Part shown: piece by piece, positions 30,725-40,532 of the stretch
Layout: each line of letters opens with the position of its first letter
Position numbering within the stretch: the first letter of the stretch is position 1
Assembly (NCBI GenBank): GCA_015228925.1
Contig: JADGCQ010000014.1
Span: 1-50,047, forward strand
Source: Magnetococcales bacterium
GTDB lineage: Bacteria; Pseudomonadota; Magnetococcia; Magnetococcales; UBA8363
Direction of reading: 5' to 3'
DNA: 50,047 bases
Translations under genes and position numbers: made by a program
Notes under the pieces: model-generated
What the model saw: only the letters and a program-made list of their open reading frames with translations
Databases searched by the model: none
What the model was told of the DNA's origin: nothing

Positions 30725-31057
30725 GTGAAGAGAATGAAGAATCAGAGCAGAACCCGTTTAAAGAAGGGTGACCCGGTAGTCGTCATTGCGGGCAAGGATA
30801 AAGGCAAGCGGGGGCAAATCTTGCAGGTTCTGCCCAAGAAGGAGGCTGTTTTGGTCGAGAAGGTCAACATGATCAAAAAGCATACCAAGGCGGACAAAGA
30901 AGGATCCGGCGGGATTGTGGAAAAAGAGGCACCGATTCACCAGTCCAATGTTATGTACTACGATTCCATTGCAGGGAAGGGATCGGGGATCCGAATGAAG
31001 ATATTGGAGGATGGAACCAGGGTGCGTATTTCCAAAAGATCGGGAGAAGCGATCTAG
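30725..31057 (+). CDS. rplX: 50S ribosomal protein L24
   Basis: L24 is an assembly initiator with a KOW motif: LKKGDPVVVIAGKDKGKRGQ. Two starts are possible, the GTG at 30725 (110 aa) with GGGGA nine bases upstream, and the ATG at 30734 (107 aa) with AAGGTGA upstream. The choice changes only three residues. Confidence 0.95.
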   Translation: MKRMKNQSRTRLKKGDPVVVIAGKDKGKRGQILQVLPKKEAVLVEKVNMIKKHTKADKEGSGGIVEKEAPIHQSNVMYYDSIAGKGSGIRMKILEDGTRVRISKRSGEAI

Positions 31058-31111
31058 GTTCTTGTCTTTGAAGCGGGTGTCAACGCGCAATTTCCGTTGG
31101 GAAAGTGAAAC

Positions 31112-31651
31112 ATGGCCAGATTGAAGGAACATTACAATAAAACGGTCGTGGCCGGGCTTATCAAGGAATTCGGCTACAAGAACCCCATGCAGGTTCCCCG
31201 GCTTGAGAAGGTTGTACTCAATATGGGGGTGGGTGAGGCGATTGCAGACAGGAATGCTTTGAATGGGGCTGTGAGCGACATGATGGCGATTTCTGGTCAG
31301 AGGCCTGTGATTACGCACGCCAAACGATCGGTAGCCGGTTTTAAGTTGCGGGAAGGGCAGGCCATCGGGTGCCGTGTGACGTTGCGTGGCAGTCGGATGT
31401 ACGAATTTCTTGACCGGCTGATTAATGCGGCGTTACCAAGGGTCAGGGACTTCCGCGGGGTGTCAGGAAAATCGTTCGATGGCAGGGGGAACTTTGCCAT
31501 GGGAGTGAAGGAACAGATCATTTTCCCGGAGATTGACTACGACAAAGTTGACGCTGTCCGGGGTATGGACGTCATCATTGTTACCTCAGCAAAAACCGAT
31601 AAGGAGGCTAAGGCCTTGCTTAGAGGTTTCAGTATGCCGTTTATAAATTGA
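31112..31651 (+). CDS. rplE: 50S ribosomal protein L5
   Basis: L5 (179 aa) binds 5S rRNA and contacts the P-site tRNA and S13. [18 protein letters not shown] and the C-terminal [20 protein letters not shown] are diagnostic. Length and location between rplX and rpsN are standard. Confidence 0.98.
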   Translation: MARLKEHYNKTVVAGLIKEFGYKNPMQVPRLEKVVLNMGVGEAIADRNALNGAVSDMMAISGQRPVITHAKRSVAGFKLREGQAIGCRVTLRGSRMYEFLDRLINAALPRVRDFRGVSGKSFDGRGNFAMGVKEQIIFPEIDYDKVDAVRGMDVIIVTSAKTDKEAKALLRGFSMPFIN

Positions 31652-31673
31652 CAGGTTAGGAAGCAGAAGTCAT

Positions 31674-31859
31674 ATGGCTAAGAAATCGATGGTGGAAAAG
31701 TGGAAACGCACCCCCAAGTTTGCTGTGAGGGCTTATAATCGGTGTGCCCGTTGTGGTCGGTCGAGAGGGTATTATCGTAAATTCTCTTTATGCAGGCTTT
31801 GTCTGCGTTCCATGGCTTTGAGGGGCGAAGTACCGGGCGTTGTCAAGGCATCCTGGTAG
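31674..31859 (+). CDS. rpsN: 30S ribosomal protein S14, short zinc-binding type
   Basis: S14 exists as a short zinc-binding form and a longer zinc-free form. This is the short form (61 aa) with Cys24-x2-Cys27 and Cys40-x2-Cys43 ([20 protein letters not shown]). Alphaproteobacteria and Gammaproteobacteria usually carry the zinc-free form of about 101 aa in this position, so the short type is a lineage marker. The gene lies 22 bases after rplE. Confidence 0.97.
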   Translation: MAKKSMVEKWKRTPKFAVRAYNRCARCGRSRGYYRKFSLCRLCLRSMALRGEVPGVVKASW

Positions 31860-31933
31860 GTATGGGATTGACTGTGCAGTGGGCTGCAAGGCACCTTGGT
31901 ATTGGATTGTTTATACTATTGGAGTGGTGATCG

Positions 31934-32332
31934 ATGGGAATGACCGACCCAGTCAGTGATATGTTGACAAGAATTCGCAATGCGCAGATGGCACGGAAGA
32001 AGTTTGTTGACATACCTTCTTCCCGGCTCAAGGTGCGGATTGGTGAGATCTTGACGGCAGAAGGGTACGTTGCCGGCTTCGAGAAGATCGAAGAAGATGT
32101 TGATGGTAGAAACTTCAGGTTGGTTCTGAAATACCATTTGGGAAAGCCGGTGATCGAAAAGATCAAGAGGGTTTCTCGTCCGGGGCGTAGACACTATGTT
32201 CGGCGTGATAAACTTCCCAGGGTGTACCAAGGGCTGGGGGTGTCCATTGTGTCTACCAGTAAGGGCGTTATGACGGGTAAGGATGCCGGAAGGCAGGGTA
32301 TCGGCGGAGAGTTGCTCTGTACTGTATTTTGA
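31934..32332 (+). CDS. rpsH: 30S ribosomal protein S8
   Basis: S8 (132 aa) is a central assembly protein and, in E. coli, represses the spc operon by binding the rplE mRNA. TDPVSDMLTRIRNAQMARKK at the start and the C-terminal GLGVSIVSTSKGVMTGKDA are diagnostic. The gene starts 74 bases after rpsN. Confidence 0.97.
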   Translation: MGMTDPVSDMLTRIRNAQMARKKFVDIPSSRLKVRIGEILTAEGYVAGFEKIEEDVDGRNFRLVLKYHLGKPVIEKIKRVSRPGRRHYVRRDKLPRVYQGLGVSIVSTSKGVMTGKDAGRQGIGGELLCTVF

Positions 32333-32356
32333 TGAAACAGCAAGGATTCCTGTGAG

Positions 32357-32890
32357 ATGTCAAGAATTGGAAAAAAGCCGGTTCCCGTCCCATCGGGTGT
32401 CGATGTTAGCATTTTGGCCCAGGATGTTGTGGTCAAAGGAAAGCTGGGTACCCTGAGTCGGAGATTCGACCCGGATGTTGAGATTCGCAAGGAAGGCGAC
32501 ATCCTGGTGTTGAATTCGAAGGGTAAGGGGAGGAAGGCGGTTGCGCTGTGGGGACTTTCGCGGTCATTGCTCTTTAACATGGTTAAGGGTGTGTCCGAGG
32601 GGTTTACCAAGGTGTTGGAGATACAGGGTGTGGGGTATCGTGCTGCCGTGGCAGGCAATATGGTGCAGTTGAGCCTTGGTTATTCTCATCCCGTGGAGAT
32701 GGCGTTGCCGACCGGTGTGAGTGCCAAGGTTGACAAGAACACCGTGATTACGTTTACGTGCATTGATAAGCAGCAACTTGGGCAGGTTTGTGCTGAGATT
32801 CGCGAGCTGCGGCCACCGGAACCTTATAAAGGGAAAGGGATACGCTATTCTGGCGAGTACATCGTGCGCAAGGAAGGCAAGAAGAAGTAA
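32357..32890 (+). CDS. rplF: 50S ribosomal protein L6
   Basis: L6 (177 aa) supports the sarcin-ricin loop region. MSRIGKKPVPVPSGVDVSI and the C-terminal signature RPPEPYKGKGIRYSGEYI are present. It lies 24 bases after rpsH and 20 before rplR. Confidence 0.97.
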   Translation: MSRIGKKPVPVPSGVDVSILAQDVVVKGKLGTLSRRFDPDVEIRKEGDILVLNSKGKGRKAVALWGLSRSLLFNMVKGVSEGFTKVLEIQGVGYRAAVAGNMVQLSLGYSHPVEMALPTGVSAKVDKNTVITFTCIDKQQLGQVCAEIRELRPPEPYKGKGIRYSGEYIVRKEGKKK

Positions 32891-32910
32891 CTACCTGAGA
32901 GGGCAAAGCG

Positions 32911-33276
32911 ATGGCAAAGGATCGGCATCAGGCCAGATGGAAGCGTGGTCGAAGGGTTAGGAACCGGATCAGTCATGTTCGCAAAGACCGTCTCAGGTTA
33001 ACGGTATTTCGCAGTTCTGCGCATATTTACGCGCAAATCGTTGACGACTCCAAGGGGGTGACGTTGGTTGCTGCGTCCACGTTGGAGAAAGAGATTCGAG
33101 ATGGTTTGAAAAGTCTTGGAAACAAGGAGGCTGCCGTTGCCGTGGGCAAAGCCCTGGCGGCGAAGGCTTTGGAGGCCAGTATCAAGCAGGTGGTGTTTGA
33201 CCGTGGAGGCTATCTTTACCATGGTCGGGTGAAGGCCTTGGCGGATGCGGCCAGAGAAGGTGGCCTTGATTTTTAG
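32911..33276 (+). CDS. rplR: 50S ribosomal protein L18
   Basis: L18 (121 aa) escorts 5S r[23 protein letters not shown] and the end [15 protein letters not shown] are standard. A 126-base spacer without a gene separates it from rpsE. Confidence 0.96.
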   Translation: MAKDRHQARWKRGRRVRNRISHVRKDRLRLTVFRSSAHIYAQIVDDSKGVTLVAASTLEKEIRDGLKSLGNKEAAVAVGKALAAKALEASIKQVVFDRGGYLYHGRVKALADAAREGGLDF

Positions 33277-33402
33277 TTGGTTTGTGGTGATTTTGGTTAT
33301 TGAAACGATGCGGTCTTGAGGGTGGGTGTGGGTCATGGCCGTGTGGTTTGGGTCTGAAGCGTTGTGTGGTAAAAAGGTTCAGAAATTGATTTAGGAGAAG
33401 AA

Positions 33403-33930
33403 ATGTCAAAACCCCGCCGGGCCTCTGTAGAGGAAAAAGTAGAAAATTGGCAGAGTGATGACCTGATCGAAAAGCTTGTTGCCATTAAGCGGACTGCGAA
33501 GGTTGTGAAAGGTGGGAGTCGTTTCAACTTTTCCGCCATTGTGGTTGTCGGTGATGGCAAGGGCAAGGTCGGCTATGGACTGGGCAAAGCCAAAGAGGTT
33601 CCTGAGTCGATCCGTAAGGCGACTGAGCAAGCCAGGAAGAACATGAAGGTGATGGCCATCAAGGATGGTCGCACTTTGCATCATGAGATTCAGGGACGCT
33701 ATGGTGCTGGACGTGTTGTGTTGCGACCGGCGGCGCAGGGGACGGGGATCATTGCCGGTGGTGCCATGAGGCCGATTTTTGAGGCGGTCGGGGTCACGGA
33801 TGTTTTGGCCAAGTCTCTTGGGACATCGAATCCTCACAATCTTATCAAGGCAACCTTTGACGCCCTGGAGTCGATCAATTCCCCCGCGATGGTTGCTGCG
33901 AAGCGCGGTCTGGCGGCAGATGCGTTGTAA
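33403..33930 (+). CDS. rpsE: 30S ribosomal protein S5
   Basis: S5 (175 aa) lines the mRNA entry and affects fidelity. The double-stranded RNA-binding region [20 protein letters not shown] and the [20 protein letters not shown] motif identify it. TTAGGAGAAG precedes the ATG. Length is ordinary. Confidence 0.97.
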   Translation: MSKPRRASVEEKVENWQSDDLIEKLVAIKRTAKVVKGGSRFNFSAIVVVGDGKGKVGYGLGKAKEVPESIRKATEQARKNMKVMAIKDGRTLHHEIQGRYGAGRVVLRPAAQGTGIIAGGAMRPIFEAVGVTDVLAKSLGTSNPHNLIKATFDALESINSPAMVAAKRGLAADAL

Positions 33931-33949
33931 ACTGGGAGGTATCTAGGAC

Positions 33950-34132
33950 ATGGCCGGAACCATCAGGGTCCAGAAAATCAGGTCGATCATCGGGCGACCG
34001 GAAAAGCACAGGAAGATTATGGAATCGTTGGGTTTGAGAAAGACCCAGCAGATTCGGGAGCTTCCCGATAATCCTTCGGTGCGTGGGATGGTGAACAAGG
34101 TGATCCATCTGGTCAGGGTTTTGGAAGAATAA
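33950..34132 (+). CDS. rpmD: 50S ribosomal protein L30
   Basis: L30 (60 aa) is a small alpha-beta protein. TIRVQKIRSIIGRPEKHRKI and the later SVRGMVNKVIHLVRV are diagnostic. Not all bacteria have L30, but it is normal in proteobacteria. It starts 19 bases after rpsE. Confidence 0.95.
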   Translation: MAGTIRVQKIRSIIGRPEKHRKIMESLGLRKTQQIRELPDNPSVRGMVNKVIHLVRVLEE

Positions 34133-34147
34133 AAGGCGTCCAAGAAT

Positions 34148-34615
34148 ATGAAATTGAATGAACTCCCTCCGAGGCAGGCTGATCGCAAACACGCAAAAAG
34201 GGTTGCGCGTGGGTTGGGATGTGGGACGGGCAAAACGGCAGGCCGGGGTACCAAAGGGCAGAAGGCTAGGGCGGGTGGCTACCATAAGGTTGGGTTTGAA
34301 GGTGGTCAGATGCCTTTGCAGAGGCGGTTGCCCAAGAGTGGGTTTAAGAATCCGTTCCGCAAAGAGTACGTCATTGTAAGGGTCGGGGATCTGGATGTGT
34401 TTGACCCCAACACGGATGTGCGGATTGAAGATTTGCGGCAGAATGGTCTGATTAGGAAAAAGATGGGTGACGGTCTGAAACTGTTGGCGGATGGGGATGT
34501 GACGAAGCCCTTGAATGTCTACGTGGATAAGGCCTCCAAGAGTGCCATCGAGAAAATCGAGGCGGCTGGTGGTAAGGTCCATCTCACTGCGGTTGTTGTA
34601 GTGAATAAAGGCTAG
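34148..34615 (+). CDS. rplO: 50S ribosomal protein L15
   Basis: L15 (155 aa) begins MKLNELPPRQADRKHAKRVA and has the glycine- and basic-rich N-terminal tail typical of the family (GTGKTAGRGTKGQKARAGGY). A conserved C-terminal fold follows. It lies just before secY as usual. Confidence 0.97.
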   Translation: MKLNELPPRQADRKHAKRVARGLGCGTGKTAGRGTKGQKARAGGYHKVGFEGGQMPLQRRLPKSGFKNPFRKEYVIVRVGDLDVFDPNTDVRIEDLRQNGLIRKKMGDGLKLLADGDVTKPLNVYVDKASKSAIEKIEAAGGKVHLTAVVVVNKG

Positions 34616-34628
34616 GTAGCAAAAGTTA

Positions 34629-35963
34629 ATGGCGACAACGGATGCACAATCACCTTTTGCCGGGCTGGCCAATTTGGGGCGCATCCCAGAGTTGCGTAAT
34701 CGGATCACTTTTACTCTGGGAATGCTTATTGTCTATCGGATTGGGGCGCATGTACCCACGCCGGGGATAGACCCGAACGCTTTGGCGGTATTTTTTGCGC
34801 AGCAACAAGGGACCCTCCTGGGCATGTTCAACATGTTTTCGGGTGGTGCGTTATCCAGGCTGACGGTGTTCGCCCTTGGAATCATGCCGTATATTTCGGC
34901 TTCAATTATCCTACAGTTAATGACTTCCGTGTTTCCAAAGCTGGAAGCCATTAAGAAAGAAGGGGAATCAGGACGGAGAAAGATTAATCAATACACACGC
35001 TATGGTACGGTGGTGCTGTCCATTTTTCAGGGGTTTGGCATCGCTTATGGGTTGGAATCCATGCAGGCGGGTGGGATGAGTGTTGTGGTTGAGCCGGGCT
35101 GGTCTTTTCGGATGATGACGGTGATTACGTTGACTTCCGGGACGGCTTTCATTATGTGGGTGGGGGAGCAAATTACCTCGCGGGGGATTGGGAATGGGAT
35201 ATCCCTGATCATCTATGCGGGTATCGTTGCAAACCTGCCGATAGCCCTGGTGCAGACGTTGCAGTTGGCAAGGACGGGTGATTTGCAGCCATTGTTTGTC
35301 CTTTTCCTGATTGTCATGGCCGTTGGGGTCACCGCTTTTATTATCTTCATGGAGCGGGCCAATCGAAGGATCACGATACAGTATGCTCGCAGGCAGGTGA
35401 GTGGTAGGCGGATGGTCGGTGGGGAAAGTTCCCACTTGCCTTTGAAGGTGAATACGGCAGGTGTCATACCACCGATTTTTGCAAGTTCGATCATTTTGTT
35501 TCCGGTGACATTGGCTAACTTTGCACCGTGGGATCAGGTGAAAGTGTTGGCGGGGTATTTTTCTCCTGGGCAGATTCCGTACATGTTGACGTATGCCCTG
35601 GCGATCTTGTTTTTCTCGTTTTTTTATACGGCAATCGTTTTTAATCCTGAAGAGACGGCTGATAACCTGAGAAAGTATGGTGGGTTTGTCCCTGGGATAC
35701 GGCCTGGTGCTAAGACGGCGGAATATTTGGATATCATCCTGACTCGGCTTACCTTGATTGGAGCGCTTTATGTCGCGGGGGTGTGTTTGCTGCCTGAAAT
35801 TTTGATAGCCAACTACAATGTCCCCTTTTATTTTGGTGGTACATCGATGTTGATTGTGGTTGGTGTTACCATGGATACGGCGTCGCAGATACAGTCGTTC
35901 CTCATTAGCCGCCAGTATGAAGGTTTGATGAAAAAGGCTAAAATACGAGGTCGTAGGAGTTGA
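34629..35963 (+). CDS. secY: Preprotein translocase channel SecY
   Basis: SecY (444 aa) is the ten-span protein-conducting channel of the inner membrane. Typical marks are GRIPELRNRITFTLGMLIVY (span 1), the plug region following GMFNMFSGGALSRLTVFALG, and MPYISASIILQLM. Cytosolic loops with basic residues (AQSPFAG N-terminus, RRQVSGRRMVGGESSHLPL) fit the known topology. It is transcribed with the spc operon; secE is at 7955. No adenylate kinase or map gene follows; rpmJ is next. Confidence 0.98.
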   Translation: MATTDAQSPFAGLANLGRIPELRNRITFTLGMLIVYRIGAHVPTPGIDPNALAVFFAQQQGTLLGMFNMFSGGALSRLTVFALGIMPYISASIILQLMTSVFPKLEAIKKEGESGRRKINQYTRYGTVVLSIFQGFGIAYGLESMQAGGMSVVVEPGWSFRMMTVITLTSGTAFIMWVGEQITSRGIGNGISLIIYAGIVANLPIALVQTLQLARTGDLQPLFVLFLIVMAVGVTAFIIFMERANRRITIQYARRQVSGRRMVGGESSHLPLKVNTAGVIPPIFASSIILFPVTLANFAPWDQVKVLAGYFSPGQIPYMLTYALAILFFSFFYTAIVFNPEETADNLRKYGGFVPGIRPGAKTAEYLDIILTRLTLIGALYVAGVCLLPEILIANYNVPFYFGGTSMLIVVGVTMDTASQIQSFLISRQYEGLMKKAKIRGRRS

Positions 35964-36009
35964 TCCGCGGCCTTGAGTCGCAGATGATGGTTGAGGAACA
36001 GGAGGTATT

Positions 36010-36126
36010 ATGAAAGTCAGGGCGTCGGTCAAGAAAATATGTAAGGATTGTAAGATGGTCAAGAGGAAGGGTGTGTTGCGGGTCATTTGTACCAAGAGTC
36101 CCAAGCACAAGCAGCGTCAGGGATGA
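36010..36126 (+). CDS. rpmJ: 50S ribosomal protein L36, zinc-binding form
   Basis: L36 (38 aa) is the smallest large-subunit protein. The sequence [20 protein letters not shown] carries Cys11 and Cys14, followed by Cys27 and His33, the zinc site of the C+ form. CAGGAGG precedes the ATG. It lies between secY and rpsM as usual. Confidence 0.97.
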   Translation: MKVRASVKKICKDCKMVKRKGVLRVICTKSPKHKQRQG

Positions 36127-36170
36127 TGGTTTAAAAGATTTCTGACAGAAAATTATTTGGAGGTTATCAG

Positions 36171-36539
36171 GTGGCTCGTATCGCTGGTGTCAACATACCC
36201 GTCAATAAGCGGCTTGTCGTGGCCTTGACCTATATCTATGGAATCGGACGGCAGGCGGCGCAGGAAATCGTTTCCAAAGCAGGAATCGATGCATCGACTC
36301 GGACCAAGGATCTTTCAGAGGCGGAGGTGGCCAAGATTCGTAGCGTGATCGATGAGGGGTACCAGGTCGAAGGGGATCTGAGGCGGCAGATCGCGATGAA
36401 TACCAAGCGTCTTATGGATCTTGGTTGTTATCGAGGATTGCGGCATAGGCGTGGCCTCCCTGTGCGTGGGCAAAGGACGCATACCAATGCCAGGACGAGG
36501 AAAGGTCCGAGAAAAGCTATTGCCGGGAAAGCACGGTAA
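36171..36539 (+). CDS. rpsM: 30S ribosomal protein S13
   Basis: S13 (122 aa) contacts the 50S subunit and P-site t[23 protein letters not shown] and the C-terminal [20 protein letters not shown] are diagnostic. The GTG at 36171 follows GGAGG. A 173-base gap separates it from rpsK. Confidence 0.97.
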   Translation: MARIAGVNIPVNKRLVVALTYIYGIGRQAAQEIVSKAGIDASTRTKDLSEAEVAKIRSVIDEGYQVEGDLRRQIAMNTKRLMDLGCYRGLRHRRGLPVRGQRTHTNARTRKGPRKAIAGKAR

Positions 36540-36712
36540 AATGTTGCCTAGGGCTTGCTGGGGTGGGGATCCCATGCTAAAGGTAGATCCCTAATCCGGT
36601 GGTTGTGTGTATGCCCTCGGCTTGGATTGCTTTGCGGTTCACTGGAAGGCATTTTTAAAAAAGATTGAAGAGTGTCTTTTAAAGCACTTGTTTTACTCTA
36701 CAAGGAGATGAT
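36540..36712 (+). other. rpsM-rpsK spacer with weak hairpins
   Basis: This 173-base gap has no gene. GGGATC (36566-36571) pairs with GATCCC (36586-36591). CTTGT (36687-36691) pairs with ACAAG (36700-36704) next to the rpsK ribosome binding site AAGGAG, and an imperfect palindrome AGTG-CTTTTAAAG-CACT lies before it. It may hold a promoter or the S4 target of the alpha operon; I found no convincing -35/-10 pair. Confidence 0.35.
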
Positions 36713-37105
36713 ATGGCGAAAGGGCAGAAGACCAAAGGCAAGAAGAAGGAGAAGAAGAACATCGCTTCGGGTATTGCCTATATCAGGTCCACATTCAATA
36801 ACACCCTTATCACCATTACGGATAGCGTGGGTAACGTGATATCTTGGGGGTCGGCTGGTTCTCAAGGTTTTAAAGGATCACGCAAATCCACCCCCTTTGC
36901 TGCCCAGATGGCAGCGGAAGATGCAGGACGGCGTGCTCAAGAACATGGTATGAAAAATCTTGAAGTGCGGTTGAAAGGTCCTGGGTCCGGTCGTGAATCT
37001 GCGTTGCGTGCTTTGGCAAGCATTGGTTTCGCCATTTCACTGGTCCAAGATGTTACACCCATTCCCCATAATGGGTGTAGACCGCCGAAACGCCGTCGAG
37101 TTTGA
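36713..37105 (+). CDS. rpsK: 30S ribosomal protein S11
   Basis: S11 (130 aa) shapes the mRNA exit cleft with S7. [20 protein letters not shown] and the C-terminal [15 protein letters not shown] are diagnostic. AAGGAG lies before the ATG. It starts the rpsK, rpsD, rpoA, rplQ group. Confidence 0.97.
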   Translation: MAKGQKTKGKKKEKKNIASGIAYIRSTFNNTLITITDSVGNVISWGSAGSQGFKGSRKSTPFAAQMAAEDAGRRAQEHGMKNLEVRLKGPGSGRESALRALASIGFAISLVQDVTPIPHNGCRPPKRRRV

Positions 37106-37143
37106 TCCACTATTAATGCTTTGAGCAGGGGAACAGGAAGAAC

Positions 37144-37770
37144 ATGTCCCGATATTTCGGTTCCAAGTGCCGTATGTGCCGGCGCGAAAGCACAAAACTT
37201 TTCCTAAAGGGGGAAAAGTGTTTCTCTGACAAGTGTGCGATTGAAAAAAGAAATTACGCCCCAGGCATGCATGGTCAAAGACGAAGAAAGGTGTCTGACT
37301 ACGGTCTGCATCTGAGAGAGAAGCAAAAGATCAAGCGGTCTTATGGTCTTTTGGAGTCGCAGTTCAGAAATTATTTTATGAAGGCTGAACGGATGAAAGG
37401 GGTGACGGGGGAAAACCTTCTGATCCTGCTTGAGAGGAGGCTGGACAATGTTGTTTATCGTCTGGGTTTCTCAGCGTCCCGTTCGGAAGCGCGGCAGGTT
37501 GTTACCCATAAGCAGATTGTGGTGAACGATCAGGTCGTCAATATACCTTCGTTTCTGGTGCGTCCTGGAGACAAAATTGAAGTCCGGGGTAAAGCCAAAG
37601 GACACCTGCGCATCAAGGGGGCCATTGAGACTTCTCGAAAGAGTCAGACTGTCCCCTGGATGGAAGTGGATGCGGCAGCACTGTCTGGAAGATTTGTGTC
37701 TTATCCAGATCGTTCGGATTTACCCGCAGAGTACAATGAGAATCTTATTGTTGAGTTGTATTCCAAATAA
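37144..37770 (+). CDS. rpsD: 30S ribosomal protein S4, zinc-binding type
   Basis: S4 (208 aa) initiates 16S rRNA assembly and, in E. coli, represses the alpha operon. The N-terminus has Cys9, Cys12, Cys26 and Cys31 (KCRMCRRES, then GEKCFSDKC), the same four positions that bind zinc in the Thermus protein. E. coli S4 keeps only one of them. The S4 RNA-binding domain ([20 protein letters not shown]) is intact. The gene is 38 bases after rpsK. Confidence 0.97.
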   Translation: MSRYFGSKCRMCRRESTKLFLKGEKCFSDKCAIEKRNYAPGMHGQRRRKVSDYGLHLREKQKIKRSYGLLESQFRNYFMKAERMKGVTGENLLILLERRLDNVVYRLGFSASRSEARQVVTHKQIVVNDQVVNIPSFLVRPGDKIEVRGKAKGHLRIKGAIETSRKSQTVPWMEVDAAALSGRFVSYPDRSDLPAEYNENLIVELYSK

Positions 37771-37791
37771 ATAACCTGCTGGGGGCGTCGG

Positions 37792-38814
37792 ATGTATCGG
37801 AATTGGACGGAATTGATAAAGCCTCGGAAGGTGGAGTTGGCCAGTGAAGGCGATGCGCAGCGTAAGGCAATTTTAGTTGCCGAACCCCTGGAGAGGGGGT
37901 TTGGTACGACTTTAGGGAATGCTCTTCGTCGTGTGCTGTTGTCCTCGTTGCAAGGGGCTGCCGTGTCCTCTGTCAGGATTGAGGGGGTGCTGCATGAGTT
38001 TTCCAGTATTCCAGGTGTCATGGAAGATGTCACTGAGATTATTCTAAATCTTAAGGAACTTGCCATTCGGGTCAGCGGCTCTGGTACTAAAAAGGTTCGG
38101 CTGTATGCGGATAAAGAGGGCCCCGTTACGGCGGGTATGATTGAGACCGGACCGGACATTGAAATTCTTAATCCAAAGCATCATATTGCCACTCTGAATA
38201 AGAGCGGCAAGTTGGATATGTCCATGACGGTTATGACGGGGAAGGGCTATCAACGGGCTTCTCAGGGGGGTGAGGATGACGCGCCGTCACCCATCGGTGA
38301 GATCCCTATGGATTGTAGTTTCAATCCTGTGAAAAAGGTTTCTTACAAGGTTGAGAATGCCCGGGTTGGGCAGCAGACCGATCATGATAAGTTGATTATC
38401 GATATTGAGACCAATGGCGTGGTTTCACCCGAAGATGCTTTGGCACTTGCGGCGAAGATTCTTCAGGATCAGTTGAGTTTGTTCATCAACTTTGACGATG
38501 TGCCGATGAATGAATCTGGTGACGATGATGCCTCTCCGAAATGGAATCCTCACCTATTCCGCAAAGTTGACGAACTTGAGCTTTCGGTGCGGTCTGCCAA
38601 CTGTCTCAAGAATGATGATATTGTGTATATCGGGGATTTGGTTCAAAAAACGGAAGCAGAGATGCTCAAGACTCCGAACTTTGGTCGGAAGTCGTTGAAC
38701 GAGATTAAAGAAGTATTGGATGAGATGAATCTCAGCTTGGGGATGCAACTGGATAGCTGGCCTCCTGAGAATATCGAAGAACTTGCCAAGCAGTTTGAAG
38801 AAGAAAATTTTTAG
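37792..38814 (+). CDS. rpoA: DNA-directed RNA polymerase subunit alpha
   Basis: The 340-aa alpha subunit has an N-terminal domain for dimerisation and beta contact ([20 protein letters not shown], near residue 31) and a C-terminal domain for UP elements and activators ([20 protein letters not shown], with the conserved DNA-binding Arg). A flexible linker with NESGDDDAS lies between. Spacing of 21 bases after rpsD is normal. Confidence 0.98.
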   Translation: MYRNWTELIKPRKVELASEGDAQRKAILVAEPLERGFGTTLGNALRRVLLSSLQGAAVSSVRIEGVLHEFSSIPGVMEDVTEIILNLKELAIRVSGSGTKKVRLYADKEGPVTAGMIETGPDIEILNPKHHIATLNKSGKLDMSMTVMTGKGYQRASQGGEDDAPSPIGEIPMDCSFNPVKKVSYKVENARVGQQTDHDKLIIDIETNGVVSPEDALALAAKILQDQLSLFINFDDVPMNESGDDDASPKWNPHLFRKVDELELSVRSANCLKNDDIVYIGDLVQKTEAEMLKTPNFGRKSLNEIKEVLDEMNLSLGMQLDSWPPENIEELAKQFEEENF

Positions 38815-38829
38815 TCAAGGGATAGGTTC

Positions 38830-39207
38830 ATGAGACATCGGAAGAGTGGCCGCAAGCTTGGACGTGATACAAGTCATCGGAAGGCGATGCTTTCCAACAT
38901 GGCGAACAGTTTGTTTCTCCATGAGCGTATTGAGACGACGGTTACCCGCGCCAAGGAGTTACGCATTCTTGCAGAGAGGATGGTGACTTTGGGGAAAAAG
39001 GGTGATCTGGGTTCGCGTAGGCGTGCCATAGCGTTTTTGAGAGACAAGTCGGTGGTGCATAAGTTGTTTACCGATATCGCTGTCAGAAACAGTAGCCGGA
39101 ATGGTGGATATACTCGGATCATCAAAACGCGGATGCGCTATGGGGATTGTGCGCCGATGTCTTTCATTGAGTTGGTTGAAAGAACTCCGGCGGTACCGAA
39201 TACCTGA
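38830..39207 (+). CDS. rplQ: 50S ribosomal protein L17
   Basis: L17 (125 aa) starts [20 protein letters not shown], the family signature, and continues with [20 protein letters not shown]. It closes the alpha operon and the 33-kb ribosomal cluster; a strong terminator follows 25 bases later. Confidence 0.97.
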   Translation: MRHRKSGRKLGRDTSHRKAMLSNMANSLFLHERIETTVTRAKELRILAERMVTLGKKGDLGSRRRAIAFLRDKSVVHKLFTDIAVRNSSRNGGYTRIIKTRMRYGDCAPMSFIELVERTPAVPNT

Positions 39208-39232
39208 GCGTGTGAATGCCTGGGAGTGTAAG

Positions 39233-39264
39233 AAAAAAACCGGCCTAGTGGGCCGGTTTTTTTT
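39233..39264 (+). terminator. Rho-independent terminator after rplQ
   Basis: An A-run is followed by CCGGCC (39240-39245), a TAGTG loop, GGCCGG (39251-39256) and eight Ts. The A-run upstream makes it work in both directions, so it can also stop the minus-strand dapE transcript. Confidence 0.93.
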
Positions 39265-39342
39265 GTAGGGCAACCGACGCGAAGTCGATGGTTACATTTC
39301 TGCTGACATGGTTTTCTTGAGACAAAGTGAAGTGCTGCGTCG

Positions 39343-40506
39343 CTATAAAAGGAAAATTTTTTCCATGATTCGTTGGTAGATTTGAGCCAGCATGGTCAAA
39401 TCATCGACCGGAGCCGATTCATCCACTTGGTGCATGGTGGCCCCTACCAAGCCCAGTTCGACGGTTTGTGGGCAGTGTTGGGAAATGAATCGGGCGTCAG
39501 AGGTGCCACCGCCCGTGGAAAGTTCCGGGGGCAGATGCAGGAGTTCTTCGATAGAAGTTTGAATGGCTTGTAGCAACGGGCCGCCTTGTGTCAAGAATGG
39601 CAGCCCTGATACCTGCATGACCAGATCGTAGCGGTAACCGTGCGGTATCAAAGGATCCAGAAGACCCCGAATCCGACTTTCGAGGGATTTGGGTGTGTGT
39701 TCGGTGGAAAAACGAATATTAAACTGAGCTGTGAGCTGCGCCGGGATGACATTGGTGGAACCGTCCCCAGATTGCATGCGTGTCAATTGAAAACTGGTGG
39801 GGGGAAAGTGGGGATTTTTGTTTTCATCAAATGGATGTTGTACCAGGGCTTCCAGGAGAGGTAGACTGGAATGGATGGGGTTGGCCGCCAAATGGGGATA
39901 GGCCACATGGCCTTGTCGGCCATGCAAGGTAATGGTGCCATTGACGGAACCACGGCGACCATTTTTCACACAATCCCCCAGCCTTTTGACGCTGGTAGGC
40001 TCGCCAACCAAGCAATAGTCCAGACGCTCGCCCTGGTTGGTACACCATTCCAGGATGCGAACGGTTCCATCTTCGGCACACCCCTCCTCATCGCCAGTAA
40101 TAAGAAAGGAAAGGCTATGGCGCAAAGGGAGATCGGGATGCACGGCTAATAGGTGTTCTACGGCCATGACCATGGCGGCAATGGCCCCTTTCATGTCACA
40201 AATGCCCCGACCCACAATCACCCCATCGTGATTTTCGGCACCAAATGGATCGCTACGCCATAAACCGGAATCGCCGCTTGGGGTGACATCTGTATGTCCG
40301 GCAAAACAAAAGTTGGTCCCACGATACCCCAGCCGGGCATAAAAATTATGGATTGGACCAACAATGATGGGATAAATGGTAAACCCCAGACGTTCCAGAT
40401 GTTGGATTAACAGACGTTGGCAACCACCATCCATTGGGGTGACGGATGGAATTTTGACCAACGCCCGCGCTAGTTTTTCTGCCAAAGTGGGGGTGTGTGA
40501 TGGCAT
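39343..40506 (-). CDS. dapE: Succinyl-diaminopimelate desuccinylase
   Basis: DapE removes the succinyl group to give LL-diaminopimelate for lysine and peptidoglycan synthesis. The M20-type dizinc site is complete: AGHTDVTPSGDSGLW, GRGICDMKGAIAAMV, TGDEEGCAEDGT, and a C-terminal MHQVDESAPVDDL. The start used (ATG at 40506, MPSHTPTLAEKLARAL) gives 387 aa; a GTG at 40518 would add four residues. It is the last gene of a minus-strand operon with dapD and dapC. Confidence 0.96.
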   Translation of the reverse strand: MPSHTPTLAEKLARALVKIPSVTPMDGGCQRLLIQHLERLGFTIYPIIVGPIHNFYARLGYRGTNFCFAGHTDVTPSGDSGLWRSDPFGAENHDGVIVGRGICDMKGAIAAMVMAVEHLLAVHPDLPLRHSLSFLITGDEEGCAEDGTVRILEWCTNQGERLDYCLVGEPTSVKRLGDCVKNGRRGSVNGTITLHGRQGHVAYPHLAANPIHSSLPLLEALVQHPFDENKNPHFPPTSFQLTRMQSGDGSTNVIPAQLTAQFNIRFSTEHTPKSLESRIRGLLDPLIPHGYRYDLVMQVSGLPFLTQGGPLLQAIQTSIEELLHLPPELSTGGGTSDARFISQHCPQTVELGLVGATMHQVDESAPVDDLTMLAQIYQRIMEKIFLL

Positions 40507-40532
40507 TTTTTTGATCACCCGTTTCCGTATTG

